Assembly (NCBI GenBank): GCA_905178155.1
Contig: CAJINV010000009.1
Span: 2,209,373-2,273,372 of the forward strand
Direction of reading: 5' to 3'
DNA: 64,000 nt
DNA from: Amoebophrya sp. A120
Taxonomy: Eukaryota; Sar; Dinophyceae; Syndiniales; Amoebophryaceae
The notes below the pieces were generated by a model that was not told the DNA's origin, ran no database searches, and saw only the letters and a list, made by a program, of their open reading frames with translations. Positions 23,985-36,800 of the stretch are shown piece by piece. The first letter of the stretch is position 1; each line of letters begins with the position of its first letter. The translations under genes were made by a program, and so were the position numbers.

Positions 23985-26900
23985 TCATGTGCGTTCATCT
24001 TCGGCACGCGAAAAATATCTCTCCTGGCGGTTATTTTGTTCTAGCCAATTTTGAAAGTACTTCTGCACCAGCCGCGAATCTCGCAGCAGAGCGTTGTGCG
24101 CCAAGTACTCGGTTAATCCTCTGTAGGCCCGGCGGGCCTCGACGACGATGTCCTCTTGCAACTTGTTTTGAAACAACTGGTCCTGCAAATTCACTTCCCA
24201 AGCCACATTTTTTTCTTTCCGTTCGAACAAGGCCCGGAAGCTTTCGATCTCGTTCTTCTCGTACTGGGTCAAGGCAAACAGGGGCGTCATCTTTCCCAAC
24301 TTTTTCTCCACGGTGAACTCCCCCATGTCTTGTTTCAGGCGGTGCACGCCCCGGGACCGAAATTCGTTCTCCGTAGGGTCCAGACTCATTCCGTCGCTGA
24401 GCAAGGGGTACAGCCACTTGCTCGTCAATGTGCCGTCCTTTTTGGTCAGAACCTCCTCGACAACGTCGATCTCGTCGTTTAGCCAGCGGTGGTACCACGA
24501 CGCCTGTTGCAACGGGTCGTTGCGGTTCCTGTAGGTCGGTGCCTCGTAGCCAAAATCCTGCGCGATGAAGGCCAGGAGGAAATCCGGTGGAGGGAAGAAA
24601 AACCTCTTGTTCAAGTGGTGCTTCGGATCATCAGAAGATGTGGAAATAACCGGACTGTCGTCGTGCAGGAGCTGCTGGCGCAACTTCGTCGACGATGGAT
24701 CTACTGGTGATGAAGCGTTTCTTTTTACGGCACTCGCATGAGAATCGTGCGCAAGTAGCTTCCCTAGGAGTCGGTCGACCACTTTATGACAAATGAGAGC
24801 GGGAGACTCTGTTGCGGCGGTAGGTCCTGCGACTTGCTTCCCAGTCTCAGCCGCGTAGTCGTGGTCCCCTTCCATGTCAGATACTTCTGCAGCAGTAGTC
24901 CTACTTTCGCGAAGATTCGCGGACGCTTTGGAGGATAGGTTTTGTAGTGCAAGTGATGCAGCATCATGTCCATCGTCTTTTTCACTACGTGACTCTCGTC
25001 GAGAACCAGCAGAACCGCGAAGTTTGTCACGTGGAGGAGATGAAAAATTCGCGCGTGAAGATGTCCCCGAGGGCCTTGAGGACTTCTTAGCAATGCTATG
25101 TGAGATGACATTCCGCTGATTTGTCTCAGTCATGTCCTTCAAGAAATTGCAACTTCCGAACCTGTAGGACGATGTCCGCCGCCACAGTGGCTCGATGACC
25201 TCGGCCCATTCATAGTTGGAGAACGTGCGTTCGTGATCTTCAGGCCACGGAACGGATTCCAAAAAGTCCCGATAGGGTCTCCAGATCACGACATCGGCTC
25301 CCTCCGGCTTGGCTTCTTGTGCCCTTTGTCTCGCGCTTTCCTCCTCGTCTCTCGCGATTTGTTTGACCGACTCGGGGGGAATGCCGTTGACAAAGATCGT
25401 GCCGTTTGCTGAGGTGAGCCGGAGAGTTTCCCGACTGGCCTCGTTTTTGAACAAGCCACCCGGCCCCTTCTTTTCCTCGATAACAATGCCTTGCGCGATT
25501 TCAAAGAAAAAACCGAAGATCTCGGATTGCGGAATCGCATCCTCCCAGAAGGACTGGAAAACATCAGGATCCTCGATTGAGTTTCTTGATCCTGTTGTGA
25601 CCTCCACGACTGACCTGTCCATCTCCACGGGGGACAACACAGGGAGGGACATGGCGACCCGCTCGCCATGCGGCGCAAACGGAGTGGTCCTTGCTATTCC
25701 GTGACCGACCGGCGTCCGCGTCGAGCCTGCAGTTGGTCCCCTAGAAGTTGTCGACAAAGAAGATGCGCTGCGCTCCACATCTGCCGACGTTGTCGCGCGG
25801 CGAGCGAAACTGTTGCCCAAGGACAAACCAGGCATGATGCTAGCATCTATCGGATCCTCGTCATCTTTGAGTCCCACGGCCGGATCGCGCAAATGAACAG
25901 GCGTGGGCGACACATGATCCGCAGAAGATGCGCTGTCCTTCATCCGCGTGCTGCCTGCAGCTCGTCCTTCTCCTGAATGATGATCATAGCGAAGATCGTT
26001 CCGTTGATAGTGCATCAAGGTTGTGGAAGACCTTGCGACGCTCCCCGCCCACGTGTCTGTGCTTTGGCTGATCCCCTCGTCTGCGGGTAGCAGATCCGCC
26101 CCGCTGGTTGTTGCAAACGTGTCTCCACTGGGGCCGGCGGAATCCGGACTATTCAGGTTTTTCATAATTGCAGTGACATCAGCGGACATCCCGAGGAACG
26201 TCGTCGCTAACGCGGCAAACACCAAACATCCCCCGAGCGAAATCACACGGGCCTGCGAGTTGCCACAACACCGCCGTCGCATCCCGTATCAAATGTAAAA
26301 ATGTCTGGGTCTGGAAGAATGCGCGATTTGTCATGCAGCTTTTCTATGACCCATGAGGTCTGGCATGCAGGACATAGCATGACAGATTCTGCGCGATCTT
26401 TCCCATGCCTATCCTGCATGAAAAACTGCCTCCCGACTTGGTCAAAACTGGACGACTTTTGGTAATCATGCAACACAGATTTTTGCATGCTTCAGATTTA
26501 GCATGACAAGTTGCATTCTTCCAGACCCAGACATTTTTACATTTGATATCCCGTGGCTGCGCTCAATTCCAAAAGGAGACCGCTGATGGAACGGCCCATC
26601 CTATCCAGAAAAAAACACCCATCCACATCCAATTTGTCATGCATACCCGACTGCACCACATCAAAAACCTTTGCACCGTCGCCGCAAGCAGCTTCGGACG
26701 CAGGAGATCTAGGGTCAGAACCGCGGAAAACATCGCGAGTATTTCTTCATCCCCGGGCACATCCAATTTGTCATGCAAAACATGCATAAAATCCATTGTT
26801 TGTCATGCAAAAAATGGATGGGGATGGGTGTTTTTTCCTGGATACATCCTCGTCTCGCGCTAAGGGTTCTTGGGAGTCGTCTGATACAGAGCCGGAATTT

Positions 26901-29707
26901 ATATTCTCCTCCAAGTCTAAGTCATCGAGGACCAACTCCACCGTTCGAGCGGTCGTCCGTCCCGCTGGGTGAAGGAGAAGACTGTCGCCGCACGCATTCA
27001 GGCAACTTCCTGCTTCGTTCTTCATGTGCCAACAAAGATTTTTACACAAGCGAAATATGCCCCCGCCCCCGGAAATCAGCAATTCTGGGGTGCTTAGGAG
27101 GCACCCCATCTGGTGCTTAGGAAGCACCCCATCTGCCCCTTTGATACCGCGGGGGCCCGAACTTCGAGCCCCAGGAGCAAGAAAGTAGACTCCTGGTCCT
27201 AGCCAGGCGGGCAAGTAACCTTGTTTGACCAGCGGGAACAAAATCTCCTGGCCCGCTCCAGTTGTTACCTCTCGACGACCAAGGGTAAAAATATTACGCA
27301 CGGCGCCGCGATGAACAAAAACGCAGTAAGCTGCGCGACCTCAAGCTCATGGGATGATGGCCATCTGCTCAGGGAGCAAAGATGATCCATGCCGGCGATG
27401 AGCCAACTTCACACCCTGAGCGCCGTGGTATCGTAGGCATGCGAGCGCTCAACTTGTGACATTTTGCAGCACACATGTTGGGTTTTTGCATGCAGACACC
27501 AAAAGGTGAGCGCTGCACTCGCCCGATGCGGCAAGTCCGCCGATCCGGGTGTCACATAGACACCCGATCTGCCGGGATCTGGCGCTTCAAAAGATCGCGG
27601 CTTTTCTAAAGGGAATCCGCATGCTACAGGCCCGATTCGGCGGCGACGAAGTCGGCTCCTTCTGCGCCGCCGGATTCCGGCAGATCGGGCGTCTATGTGA
27701 CACCCGGATCGGCGGACTTGCCGATCCATAATTGGGCTCGCCGGTCGAGCTTTTTCCATATTTCGTTTTTGTGCATGACCGCGCCAAAAGCTTGAAGCTT
27801 GCCCGCGAGCCAGCTTCGGACTAGGAGTTAACTTCTTGCCGAAGGCACGCAGAGTAAGTATAACGAAGGGCAGTAGAAATACTAGCGTCGGAATCGCAAC
27901 ACTATAGCTAAGTAACAAAATACAGGCCCCATAGTCACCATGGTCCGATCGACGTGGTTTGGGTGTATTTCTATGGCGATGGATGGAACCTGCGGTCTGG
28001 GGCAATAGAGACGCCCCGTTCCTCTTTTTCATTGAGCGCAGCTTGACTCTTCAGCAAAGCGTGAGATATTGACTCTAATAAAGCACGCAGCCCTGGTGCG
28101 ACGCGCTTAAGCACCAGATGGGGTGCTTCCTAAGCACCAGATGGGGTGCCTCCTAAGCACCCCAGAATTGCTCATTTCCGGGGGCGGGGGCATATTTCGC
28201 CTGTGCTGTAATTTTCCGCATCGGCATCCTCGGCCCTTTCGCTAATCGTTACGCTATCTTCATCTTGATTGTTCTTACCGTTGCAGTGGTGCTCCGCGGG
28301 CTGACCGACACACTTGGCAGAGGGAGAGGCAGCGGACGAGGCTGGACAAATGGCAGCATTTTTATGCGCCCAAAACTGCGGCTCTGGTTGTGAAGTCCCC
28401 TTGCGGTCCCGCAACTTAGTACATTCAACACGCTGACCCAGATCAGCAGGCGACGAAGCTGAAGCACGGAGACGTTGGTCTTCGTGATGTCCTAGTCGGT
28501 TTCCCGTTCCAAGACCAACAGTGCGACACTCCGTCTTGTCTTGTGCCGGGCTTCCACCGTGTGAGGGAGAGGACGCGCTTGTGGATGGAAGCGCTGAAGA
28601 CTTACTCGTAGCTGAGCAATCACCTTCTTCGTTCCAAGGATGTTGATGCGCGCCCCTCTTTTCATCGTTTTCGACGCCAGCGCAATCAGTATGACAGGTT
28701 GTCGGGGTTTTCTCATTGCCTGCGTTTCCACCGAGAAGAAGTAAGGCCTTCCGTTTGGCCAGGCTACAAGGCGCTATCTTTGGCTCCTGGACCGTAGCTA
28801 TATCGAATCCGGCGCCAAGAAGACGGCGATTTTTCACTGGAGGGCCAGCGGATTCAGAATTTCCTGGCTCATCGTCGTCCGCCCCCTCCGGCGCGCCACT
28901 CGGCCCTTCTGCAGGGGCACTGCCGGATGCACTTAGTACAACTGTGCCGTCGCACTGTATCTGCGGGCCTCTTTCCACAACGTGGTCTCCCTCCGCTACA
29001 GCAGCTGCTAGTACGCCGGCAACTCCAATGGAACCAGTGGCAGTGCTGGGTGTAGGAGTTACATTACTGCGCTTGCTTCCTCTCTGCACTCGGCCTCTGC
29101 TACTGCCTCCTATGTCCCTCCCGGAGGTCGCGGTCGAACTGCTGCCTCGCCGTAGCCGCGACGTCGGTCCCCCGCCCTCCGCAACTTGTCTAATACCCGC
29201 ACTCTGTCGCTCTTCACCAGTCAAAGAAGAACCAGCACCAGGACGACCCGCTGGAGTTGTACTAGCGACAACTGGTTGTAGTGAAGATTCCGCTACGAAT
29301 GCACCGCCTGCGAATGCACCGCCTGCGAATGCACTACGAAGTACCGCTCCTACGAATGCACCGCCTGCCGCAGATGCTTCATCTGCTTCCGGCTCTGGCT
29401 CCTCCGCCTGCTGTGTCCTCATTGCCATGCGATCGACAACGCCTGAACTTGTGTCCCTTTCTTCTCGCGCTACTCGCTCAAGCAGGGGCAGTTGGAGTTG
29501 TCCGATGTGCTCAGAACCATCCCCTAACGGCCCACCTGGTCTTTGCTGACGCTGATCGTCCCTCGCAGCGAAATCAAATCGCGACGGAGGAGCCGAATTC
29601 AATTTCAGCGCATTTGCAGCCGTCATCGAATACGACAAGACCCAGCTGGCGCAAGTTGCAAAGAGCGCCAACAAAGGAAGTCCTCTGGCGGGGAAGATCT
29701 TCTCCAT
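23985..29707 (-). CDS. Paralogue A: signal peptide plus single-TM protein of unknown family, 1,344 aa
   Basis: Model by exact removal of three elements: exons 29707-28211, 27037-26845, 26596-26549 and 26281-23985; 1,345 codons including stop. The ATG at 29707 gives MEKIFPARG followed by LPLLALFATCASWVLSYSM, a good signal peptide. A low-complexity Ala/Gly/Ser region follows, then a transmembrane helix (VISLGGCLVFAALATTFLGM, near residue 595). The C-terminal region has FWEDAIPQSEIFGFFFEIA (about 830), YRDFLESVPW (about 920), PDFLLAFIAQDFGYE (about 1150) and LYPLLSD (about 1205). The same blocks, in the same order, occur in the neighbouring gene at 30883-37992, so the two are paralogues. I do not recognise the family. 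Topology from signal peptide and helix suggests a type I membrane protein, unproven. Confidence 0.8.
26287..26548 (-). mobile_element. Introner-like element 3 (in paralogue A), 262 bp
   Basis: Perfect terminal inverted repeats of 36 bp start TATCAAATGTAAAAATGTC. The target duplication TCCCG lies at 26282-26286 and 26549-26553. Exact removal reads through as IERSHGMRRRCCGN. No GT-AG option exists for exact removal. The first 29 bases of the repeat match those of the element at 45483-45731 with a single difference (position 10). The body contains several TTTGTCATGCA-like words in both orientations. Confidence 0.92.
26602..26844 (-). mobile_element. Introner-like element 4 (in paralogue A), 243 bp
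   Basis: Terminal repeats of about 28 bp with two mismatches start TATCCAGRAAAAAACACCC. The duplication CATCC lies at 26597-26601 and 26845-26849. Exact removal gives LARDEDGPFHQRSPFG in frame. A GT-AG alternative (GTATCC to GGATAG) is also possible and would add one Asp codon. The ACCCATCC core resembles the ends of element 1 in PIEZO, so the two may be related. TTTGTCATGCA occurs three times inside. Confidence 0.9.
27043..28210 (-). mobile_element. Introner-like element 5 (in paralogue A), 1,168 bp
   Basis: Long terminal inverted repeats, about 95 bp with a small gap near the tip, contain GCGAAATATGCCCCCGCCCC and a short tandem of GGTGCTTAGG(A/G)(A/G)GCACCCCATCTG. The duplication is ATTTT at 27038-27042 and 28211-28215. 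Exact removal joins AEDADAEN to LCWHMKNEAG in frame. No GT-AG pair is available. A 207-codon open frame inside (27409-28032) resembles no transposase. A separate hairpin lies at about 27534-27724. Confidence 0.88.
27534..27724. repeat. Hairpin inside element 5
   Basis: Arms of about 45 bases at each end mirror one another. The left arm includes GATCCGGGTGTCACATAGAC and the right arm the complement GTCTATGTGACACCCGGATC. The loop is about 100 bases. This is possibly an older insertion nested in the element. Confidence 0.8.
29296..29368. repeat. 15-bp tandem repeat coding for Ala/Gly tract
   Basis: The unit CGAATGCACCGCCTG is present at 29296-29310, 29311-29325 and 29354-29368, with degenerate units between. 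It lies inside paralogue A and encodes repeated AFAGG units, so it stays in frame. Confidence 0.85.
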
Positions 29708-30882
29708 TTTGGAACAATAAACCGGATGCATCATCAAACACATATCTTCACAAAGAAATGGAATAAATATATGCTCCGTGCAGACAGAATGGGAGGCACA
29801 GACTAGCAGAAGAGAAATGTATTGTAGCGAAAGGACGAATCAAAATGATAATGAACTCACTGTCAACATACCTGCTCCCGAAATCTTCAGAAGCAAACAG
29901 ATGACGAGAAGGCAGCAACGACTACGTCGACTGGTACCTACTGCACGAAAATTATGTACTTACTTACATCATGTCCACGAAGTACACGACACCATTTAGA
30001 TTAAGCCTGAAATGTACATGGACAATTTGTATTTGCGCAGTCTTTTTCTTTGTTTTCAACGTACAGAAAAATGTTTATGTTTTAGTTTTTAGAGATCATA
30101 ACAAACTGAAACTACGTTGAAGTTGAACAAGCTACTAGCTGATGCTGAGTAGAAGGAGCCTACTCCAGCTGCTGCAAGCTTGACGTCATTCACTTTGTCA
30201 TCGTTACATCGTCGACGTCATTTTTGTCAAACTCAGCAACGAACTATCTCCACCTATGTATAACATGAGAAACTGCACATCCTGCGTTGTATATGCATCT
30301 TCATCGCCCTAGCCCGGGTCTACTTGTACATGAACATGACCATCAGCAACAATTCGGCTCTAGAAGTTGAAATGAGAAGCTCTTTGGCTCCTTCGGTGCC
30401 GGTTTCTTATATGAAAAATGCAAGCTCCTTCCTGTGCGAGAGGCGGCGTGTAGTGCTAAATATTCGTCCAATGATTGAAGGAACGAATCTTATCCTGTGC
30501 CTGTGCACAAGCTATTGCTATGTTGAGTCCGAAGCTCCCTTTTAGCTCCCGAAAAAAAAATGGAATAGCAAATTCTTGGAAAATGCTGCATGATGTTGAC
30601 TTATGACTTTTCATTTCAACATGAAGATGAGCATGAGGTCGACCTCATATCTAAAATTGTCAAAATCAACGAGGGTTGCCCCCGCTCCCGCTCCGCGCAG
30701 CCAAAAATAGATCACTGCGCTGAGTCAAAAACGAGACCTACGGCGATACACACAGATGATAGCGAAGTGTCATCTTCGGTAGAGTACTGGTGCTGCAGCT
30801 CCTAGGGTAGAGCACTAGATGTGTGCTGCCCGGAGCAAGTGTCGCCCAGGTCCTCCTCCTCCTCACTCCTCCAGGCGACAGC
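29708..30882. other. Intergenic region between the two paralogues
   Basis: This is an AT-rich 1.2-kb spacer with no supported gene, RNA or repeat. Short open frames here have no coding character. Confidence 0.45.
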
Positions 30883-33800
30883 TTACAGTGAATCCTCAAA
30901 GAGGTCCGGCCGTGGATTCGTTCCATCGAGCTGATAGATGCTGCGAAGAACGGGAATCCCGAAGCCAGGCTTCGCTAATGTGGATTCCGGCAGCAGTCCG
31001 TGAAACACGAAATCGTTCCAGAGTTCTTTCCATCGGTTTAAATCTCCCTGCGCTTCCGCGCAAACGTCCAGAGGGTTTGCCGCTTCTAGATTGCTGGTGC
31101 CACCAAAAATTTGTTGCTGTTGAATAGACGGTGCCGGCGCAACATCTTCACTAATCCCGGTTCCTTGATGCGGCTTCAGCGGCAGATTCTGCAACGATAA
31201 AGAATTGAGCTTGTACATGCAGAGCTGTTCTGTTTCGAAGTCCCGCAGCATGCCGAGACTGGGCTGCATTTCAAGAAGCGGGCTCTTCTCTTCTTGCGCT
31301 CGCAACGGCGCCCTTTTAGCCCCTTCGAACTTCATTTCACCGGTGGTGAGGTTGTACTCGAACTCGTCGAGGTCTTCGTCAATGTAGATCAGCATCTCCG
31401 GATCCAGCAACTGTTCCAACACCGCTTTAGACACCAGGCGGAATTGCGGTTTCTGCTTCACCCGGAACAACTCTTGCTGCAAAAAGTAGCGGGGGATACC
31501 CTCATTTCTTTCGCGCTTTTCACCCTCGTGGTGCGTCGAAGAAGAACTACTCCCCAGCCTTGCGCCAGAGGCTGTTGCATGATTAACGCAGTGCTCATCA
31601 TGGTGCTGCAGCTGATCTTGGCCTTGATCCGGATTCTGTTCATCATCTCTACTCGCCCGAAATGACGCTTTTCCACCCTCTTCTCCAAAACTCGTGCGCA
31701 TCATATCAAAATCAGCGGCATGAAAGATCAGAAATTCAGCAGCCTCGGGGCTTTCGGGAACGAGCGAAGTGGTCGTGCTGGTTGTATTCATCATCATCCC
31801 GGGCGGACCGCTCCACCCCGCCTCGTCTCCGGTGCCACCAAGATCAAGCCCGTCCTCGTTCTTCGAGTCCTCATCTCCAGCTGCGGCTGCAGAAGTTCTT
31901 TCCTGTTCCGGTTTGATCTTTTTGTTCCGCGGCTTCTTAACAACTGCAAAAGTGTGGGTGTGCAGCATCTGTCGCTCCGTTGGATCGCACCACCACGTGT
32001 CCGCGTAAAACGAAACTTCGATCGCAAACGCGAGCAGCTGGGATTTTTCAGCCGCCTCGATGGCTTTTTTGTAGTCGGATGTGGTCCGGTAGCTCCTTGT
32101 GGTTGTGTCGGGTGCAGCAGAAGTACGAGTCTCGGAATCATCCACCCAATCAGATTCCTCGTCTCTTAGGTCCTGCTGGTCCCGCAACGCCTGTTTGTAG
32201 TGCGTCTTATCGAATATCCTGCGGCTCATCTTTTTACTGAAGAAAAGCTGGTCCACCAAAGAAGTTTTCGGGTTCTTTCTCAGCTCTTGCTCGCTCCTTT
32301 TCCACTTTGAGATTCCAGATACCAGGTTGGATTCAGATGATCCCGCACCACCCGTTTCTTCTTTCAACTCCTCATCTTCATCGTCTTCCGGTGAAAAATC
32401 TGGCACCACTTGCAGCCCCCCGTGCGCTCCGACTACTTCCATGCTGCGCGTCCCAATGAAAATGTTCTGTGACTGATTTGGGCGTGGAATCAAACCGAGA
32501 ACCGCCGCCGCCTCCTCAAACGCTTGTCGCGGCTCCAAGTACACCGGCAGGCTGAAGTAGCTGGCCACTTCCATCATCTTGTCCTGTCCGTGCGAGGAAC
32601 CCTCGGTATCACGATCTGCTTCTAGTGAGCCCTCTTGTTCCGGATCAGGGAAGACTCGCTGCTTCGCCATCCTCTGCATCCAACTAGCCGTGCCAGCTCG
32701 TTGAATGTAGTTTCTCTGTTGGGTAAGCACGAAGCCCGTCAAATCCACTTTCCAAATCTTTAAATCCTGCAGCGTTGGCACTGGAGGACTCTCCACAAGA
32801 AAAGGTCCCAACTTCGCCTCCCTCTCGGCGATCATCAGCGTGGCCACCATCTGCTGCGCTTGTTGTAGCTCCCACGCGAACAGGGCTACTGCAGCTTTGG
32901 AATCGTAAAGAAACGCTCTCGTCAGCTCTGACACAAGCAGTGGATACAAGCCGCTGACCTCCCGCGCAACTTCGTCTTTCAGATTTTTCACGCAATTTTG
33001 CCGCGAGCGCTCTTGAAGTACCTCCTCGCTTTTCGTAGGACTCTCCGACGCACGCGGCGGCGACGGCCCCTCCTTCGCCAATTTCAGCAGCGGCGTCGCT
33101 CTTTCAGCTTCGATCTGCATCCGCAGCTTGCTCGAGTTGGCGTCATCTGCAGCTCTCGCTTCTGTCCGCCGAGCAGATTCACAACCTTCCGCCGCCTCGT
33201 CCCATACGTCGAGAAAGGAAGGCGTCGACTGGTTCCACACTTGTGACGGTGTCTTGCCATCCTGCGCGAGACGGAGCAAAACTCGGTCCGCCCCGAAATT
33301 CGTCCCGAGAAACGATAGAACGAGATCAGGTTTGGGTGATGTATGCTGATGGGATTCATTTTTTTCATGCCCCAAAACACAATCTTCGAGGGGCCTCGAC
33401 GGCAAGTTGGAACTCTGCCGAATGCTCTTTCTGTCCAACAGCAGGCCTCGTCGCAGAGTCCAGTCCAACAACGATCGCCCCCCGTTTCCCCGGTTTACGA
33501 CTTTGCGCACACCCACAATTCTTGGCTCTGGAGCGCTACTAGCTCCATCACCATCTTCTCTAGACGTGGACGAAACAAGCTTCCGACGTTCATCTTCGGA
33601 ATGACCGCCGGCGTCGCGAAAAATGCTGCTGCTGAAGAGCCTGTCGAAAAATCTCTCCTCGGTCTGGCGGATCTCGCGTTTCTGCAACTCCCTTGCGCTG
33701 TCGACCATCTCTTTATCGCTTTGCTCTAGATGTTGGGCCGCGTCGACCTTGTTGCTCCCACTTTTGTTCTCCTCGCCAGTCAAATGATAATTCGGATTAC

Positions 33801-36800
33801 CGGCATCATTGCCTACTCCTGGTGATGCTGTTGATGTTATCCTTTGCCTGGCATCTTCTTCACTCCACTGCCGCGATTGATTCCGCACCGTTCGGTCCCG
33901 GTGCTCTCGAGGAAGTTCCTCGCTCTTCATGCCTTCCTCCCCATGCTGGTCCTTCTTGCTACTGCCACGAGAATCTCCGCTTGTTCCGACATCTTCAATC
34001 GCGTCCACCTCATTGTGAAGCCCCTCCGCGAGTGCCCGCAGATCTTCCCGCCTGCGCTGCTGCGCTTGAACCGTTAATCTAAACCTTTCCGCTTCGTCGT
34101 AGTACCGTCGGCGCTCCATGTCGGCAATCCGCTGGTTCTCGGGCAGCGGCGACACGGTGCCGGGCGGAAACACCCCATGCATCCCCTTCCCCATCTTCGC
34201 CGGCTTCAGGTGGACTTGCACCTTCCGCTTCAAGTTGTCCGGGTCCCGAATCCACCAGTCCACATCTTCTTCGCCGAACTGGATTTGGTCCAACACCGAC
34301 CACGCCGTCCTCACCTTCTCCAGCCACAAAGGTCGCAGCTCCGCCGTCCAATCGGTTTCCGGTAGCGGCGGAAAGGGGCCGCACTGCTGCTGCCGCCACG
34401 GTACGGAATCCAGAAAGTGCAGGTACGGTGCCTCGCTGGCTTCGCGGTACGCGTCGATGCGCTCCTGATCCCAGACCTCATGCGCCCGCTTTCGCATTTT
34501 TGCGTACCACTCAGCAGAGGCCCCTTGCTCGTCTCCCGAAGGTGTTGCGACAGAGGTGGTCCCCGGGCGATTGGGAGTCGAAGCGAGAGTTGTGCTAGAA
34601 GTAGAAGCAGCGGCGCGGCGCGCGCGCGTTGAAGTACTGCTAGATGATGGCGAAGAAGTGGTGGTGGACGACGCAGGAGCATCAGGCTTCACACTAGATG
34701 AGACTTCGGAAGAGTTCTTATGCATCACTTCGTTGAAATTCACCGAAGCCGTAAGCTCAGTGTCAAAGTGGTCACTTTCGGGTGGGAGCTGCTGCGGCCG
34801 GCGCTGCGCGGCTGGAGAAGTCCGCAGAAGTCTCCTAACCGACATTTCTTCTCCTGCCCCAAGCTGATCGTGTCCGGCCGAGGAGGCGGCGTTCTCTGCG
34901 CGGTCCTTCCCTACACGACTGGGTATTTTGGTTGTGGGAAATGTGGGGCTACGTAACGTCCTTGCCGCATCGCGTCGACCGCTTTCTTCAAATCCGTCTC
35001 CGCCACTACGAGCGGAAGATTCCTCGTCCGAATTCTCGAGCCGGACGCGCCTCTGCATGCTCCGCGCCGCCACTGTCGCAAAAAAGGACTGCAAATCAGA
35101 GATGGGGAAGAGTTCCTTCCAGAACGCACGGTACCGGGCTTCCTGCGGGTGCCGGATGTCGTTGGAAGAAGGCGGCGAGCCGGGAACGTCTAGCGCTAAA
35201 CTGCTGTAAAACACCGTCCATATCGGAGACGATTTCTCGTCTAGTCCCGCTGGTGCTTGGTGGGCCGCCGGACGACGTCCTCGCGGACCACGACGACTCC
35301 CAGGGCCACGAGGACCATCTCCTGATAACTCGCTTCCGCTTCCTGTTGTTTGCATGCTCTCGCTTCGATTCTCCGAGTTGTTGCGGTCTTGGTACGGAAC
35401 AACCTGTCCGACCTTGTCCGCTGGAGTAGCTGGTAACTGGTTTGAAAACAGAATGCCCAGGACCAAGGCAAGGTTTGCAAAACCAAGGGAAACGAGGCCG
35501 CATTTCTTCGTCGCACTCAGGCAGGTTGTGTGTTCGCGATTGTTGCCCGGGCTTGTTCCAGCCAGGGAGCGTGCTTCGGGTAGGGGTGGCTGTAGTGGCG
35601 CGTCCTCGCCATCGTGCAGCTGCAGCATACTTGAGTTATAATACACGGCGTCGAGTATTGCGCGTCGCTCCCCATTCTGCATCTGCTCAAAAGCCAACAT
35701 ACTTTCATCGTCACCTTCGCGAGGAGGCGTAGCTGCACTACTAGCACCACTGCCACCAGGGCGGCTCATGTGCCGGAGGTCCAAAAGAGCAGTCTCCACG
35801 TTCCCCTCGTGGTCTGCCAGCGCAGGTGAGTGTAGCTCCTGCGAAGCGGAAGATGAACTTCCCGCGGCGACGCGTGCGGAATCATCCATCATTCTTGTAC
35901 CCGGTATCGGTCGTGAATTGCCTCGTCTCGTCGGCTGCGGCCGAGGATTGTCGTCGTCCTGACTTACTTGTCCTCGTGATAGAAACGGTGATGACCTCGG
36001 TGGATCTACTTGCTCAGGAGTCTGTTCTGGAGAAACACGAAGCCGAGAAGCTTCTCGGTCAGGGGTGGTGGGCATGCCTCGGGGGGCGACAGCCCGAGCG
36101 TCTCGAGGTTGTTGCTCATCTGCAAGAAAACCATCAGTCCCAGTTTCCAAGTCAACGCCGCGAGTGGTCCGCCGGTGACGCTGTGCTCCCTGTCGACGGC
36201 CAAAATGAAACGGCGCCGATTGCACTCCTACTTCATCGGGAAGCACCTGCTCGTACACCTGTGTCTGTCCTTGAGATGCGTCCGGGCTTATGAGAAACGT
36301 CCAAAACCTGTCTATCCACCCGCCGACGCTGTATCGGTGATGTTGGTGTTCGTCATAGTTATACGGGGCACCATCATGTCCATCGTGCAGCTCATGCAAA
36401 TCGTATTCTAGAGGCGCCGCATTCCTGTTCATCACGGGATCGGGATTTTCACCCTCAACCTGTGGCGATACTTCTGCAGTAGAGGCCGCAGATTCTTGTG
36501 TCGTGGTTGCTCCTTCTACATCCTCCTCCACCACCCCGCCGTCCTCCTGCCCATGAAACACTTGGTCGTTGTCCTCCTCCTCGAGTTCTTCGCGTCGGCG
36601 CCGAAAGCTTGAGCCCGTCGTGTCCCCGCCGGCCGAAGTGGATGGATCTCTCAAACTATCCACGTGACGCAATTCAGCTGGATCTTCGCACTGCTCCCTG
36701 AGCGTCATAGACTGTAAAATAGATCCTTTCCGTCGGTCTCGGTGTTGGTCATCGTCGTGCCCCTCCTCGATGCCACCGGAGGTCCACGTTTGCTCACGTT

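Noticed and set aside
27409-28032. 207-codon minus-strand frame as a transposase or gene
   Set aside because: It lies wholly between the inverted ends of element 5, overlaps the internal hairpin, and its translation shows no DDE-type or other recognisable motif.
27060-28190. GGTGCTTAGG/GCACCCC units as a CRISPR array
   Set aside because: Only two or three units per arm, arranged as inverted ends of a eukaryotic element, with no spacers.
28716-29549. 277-codon plus-strand frame opposite paralogue A
   Set aside because: Mirror of the Ala/Gly/Ser-rich exon; the minus-strand reading has a signal peptide and joins in frame to conserved exons.
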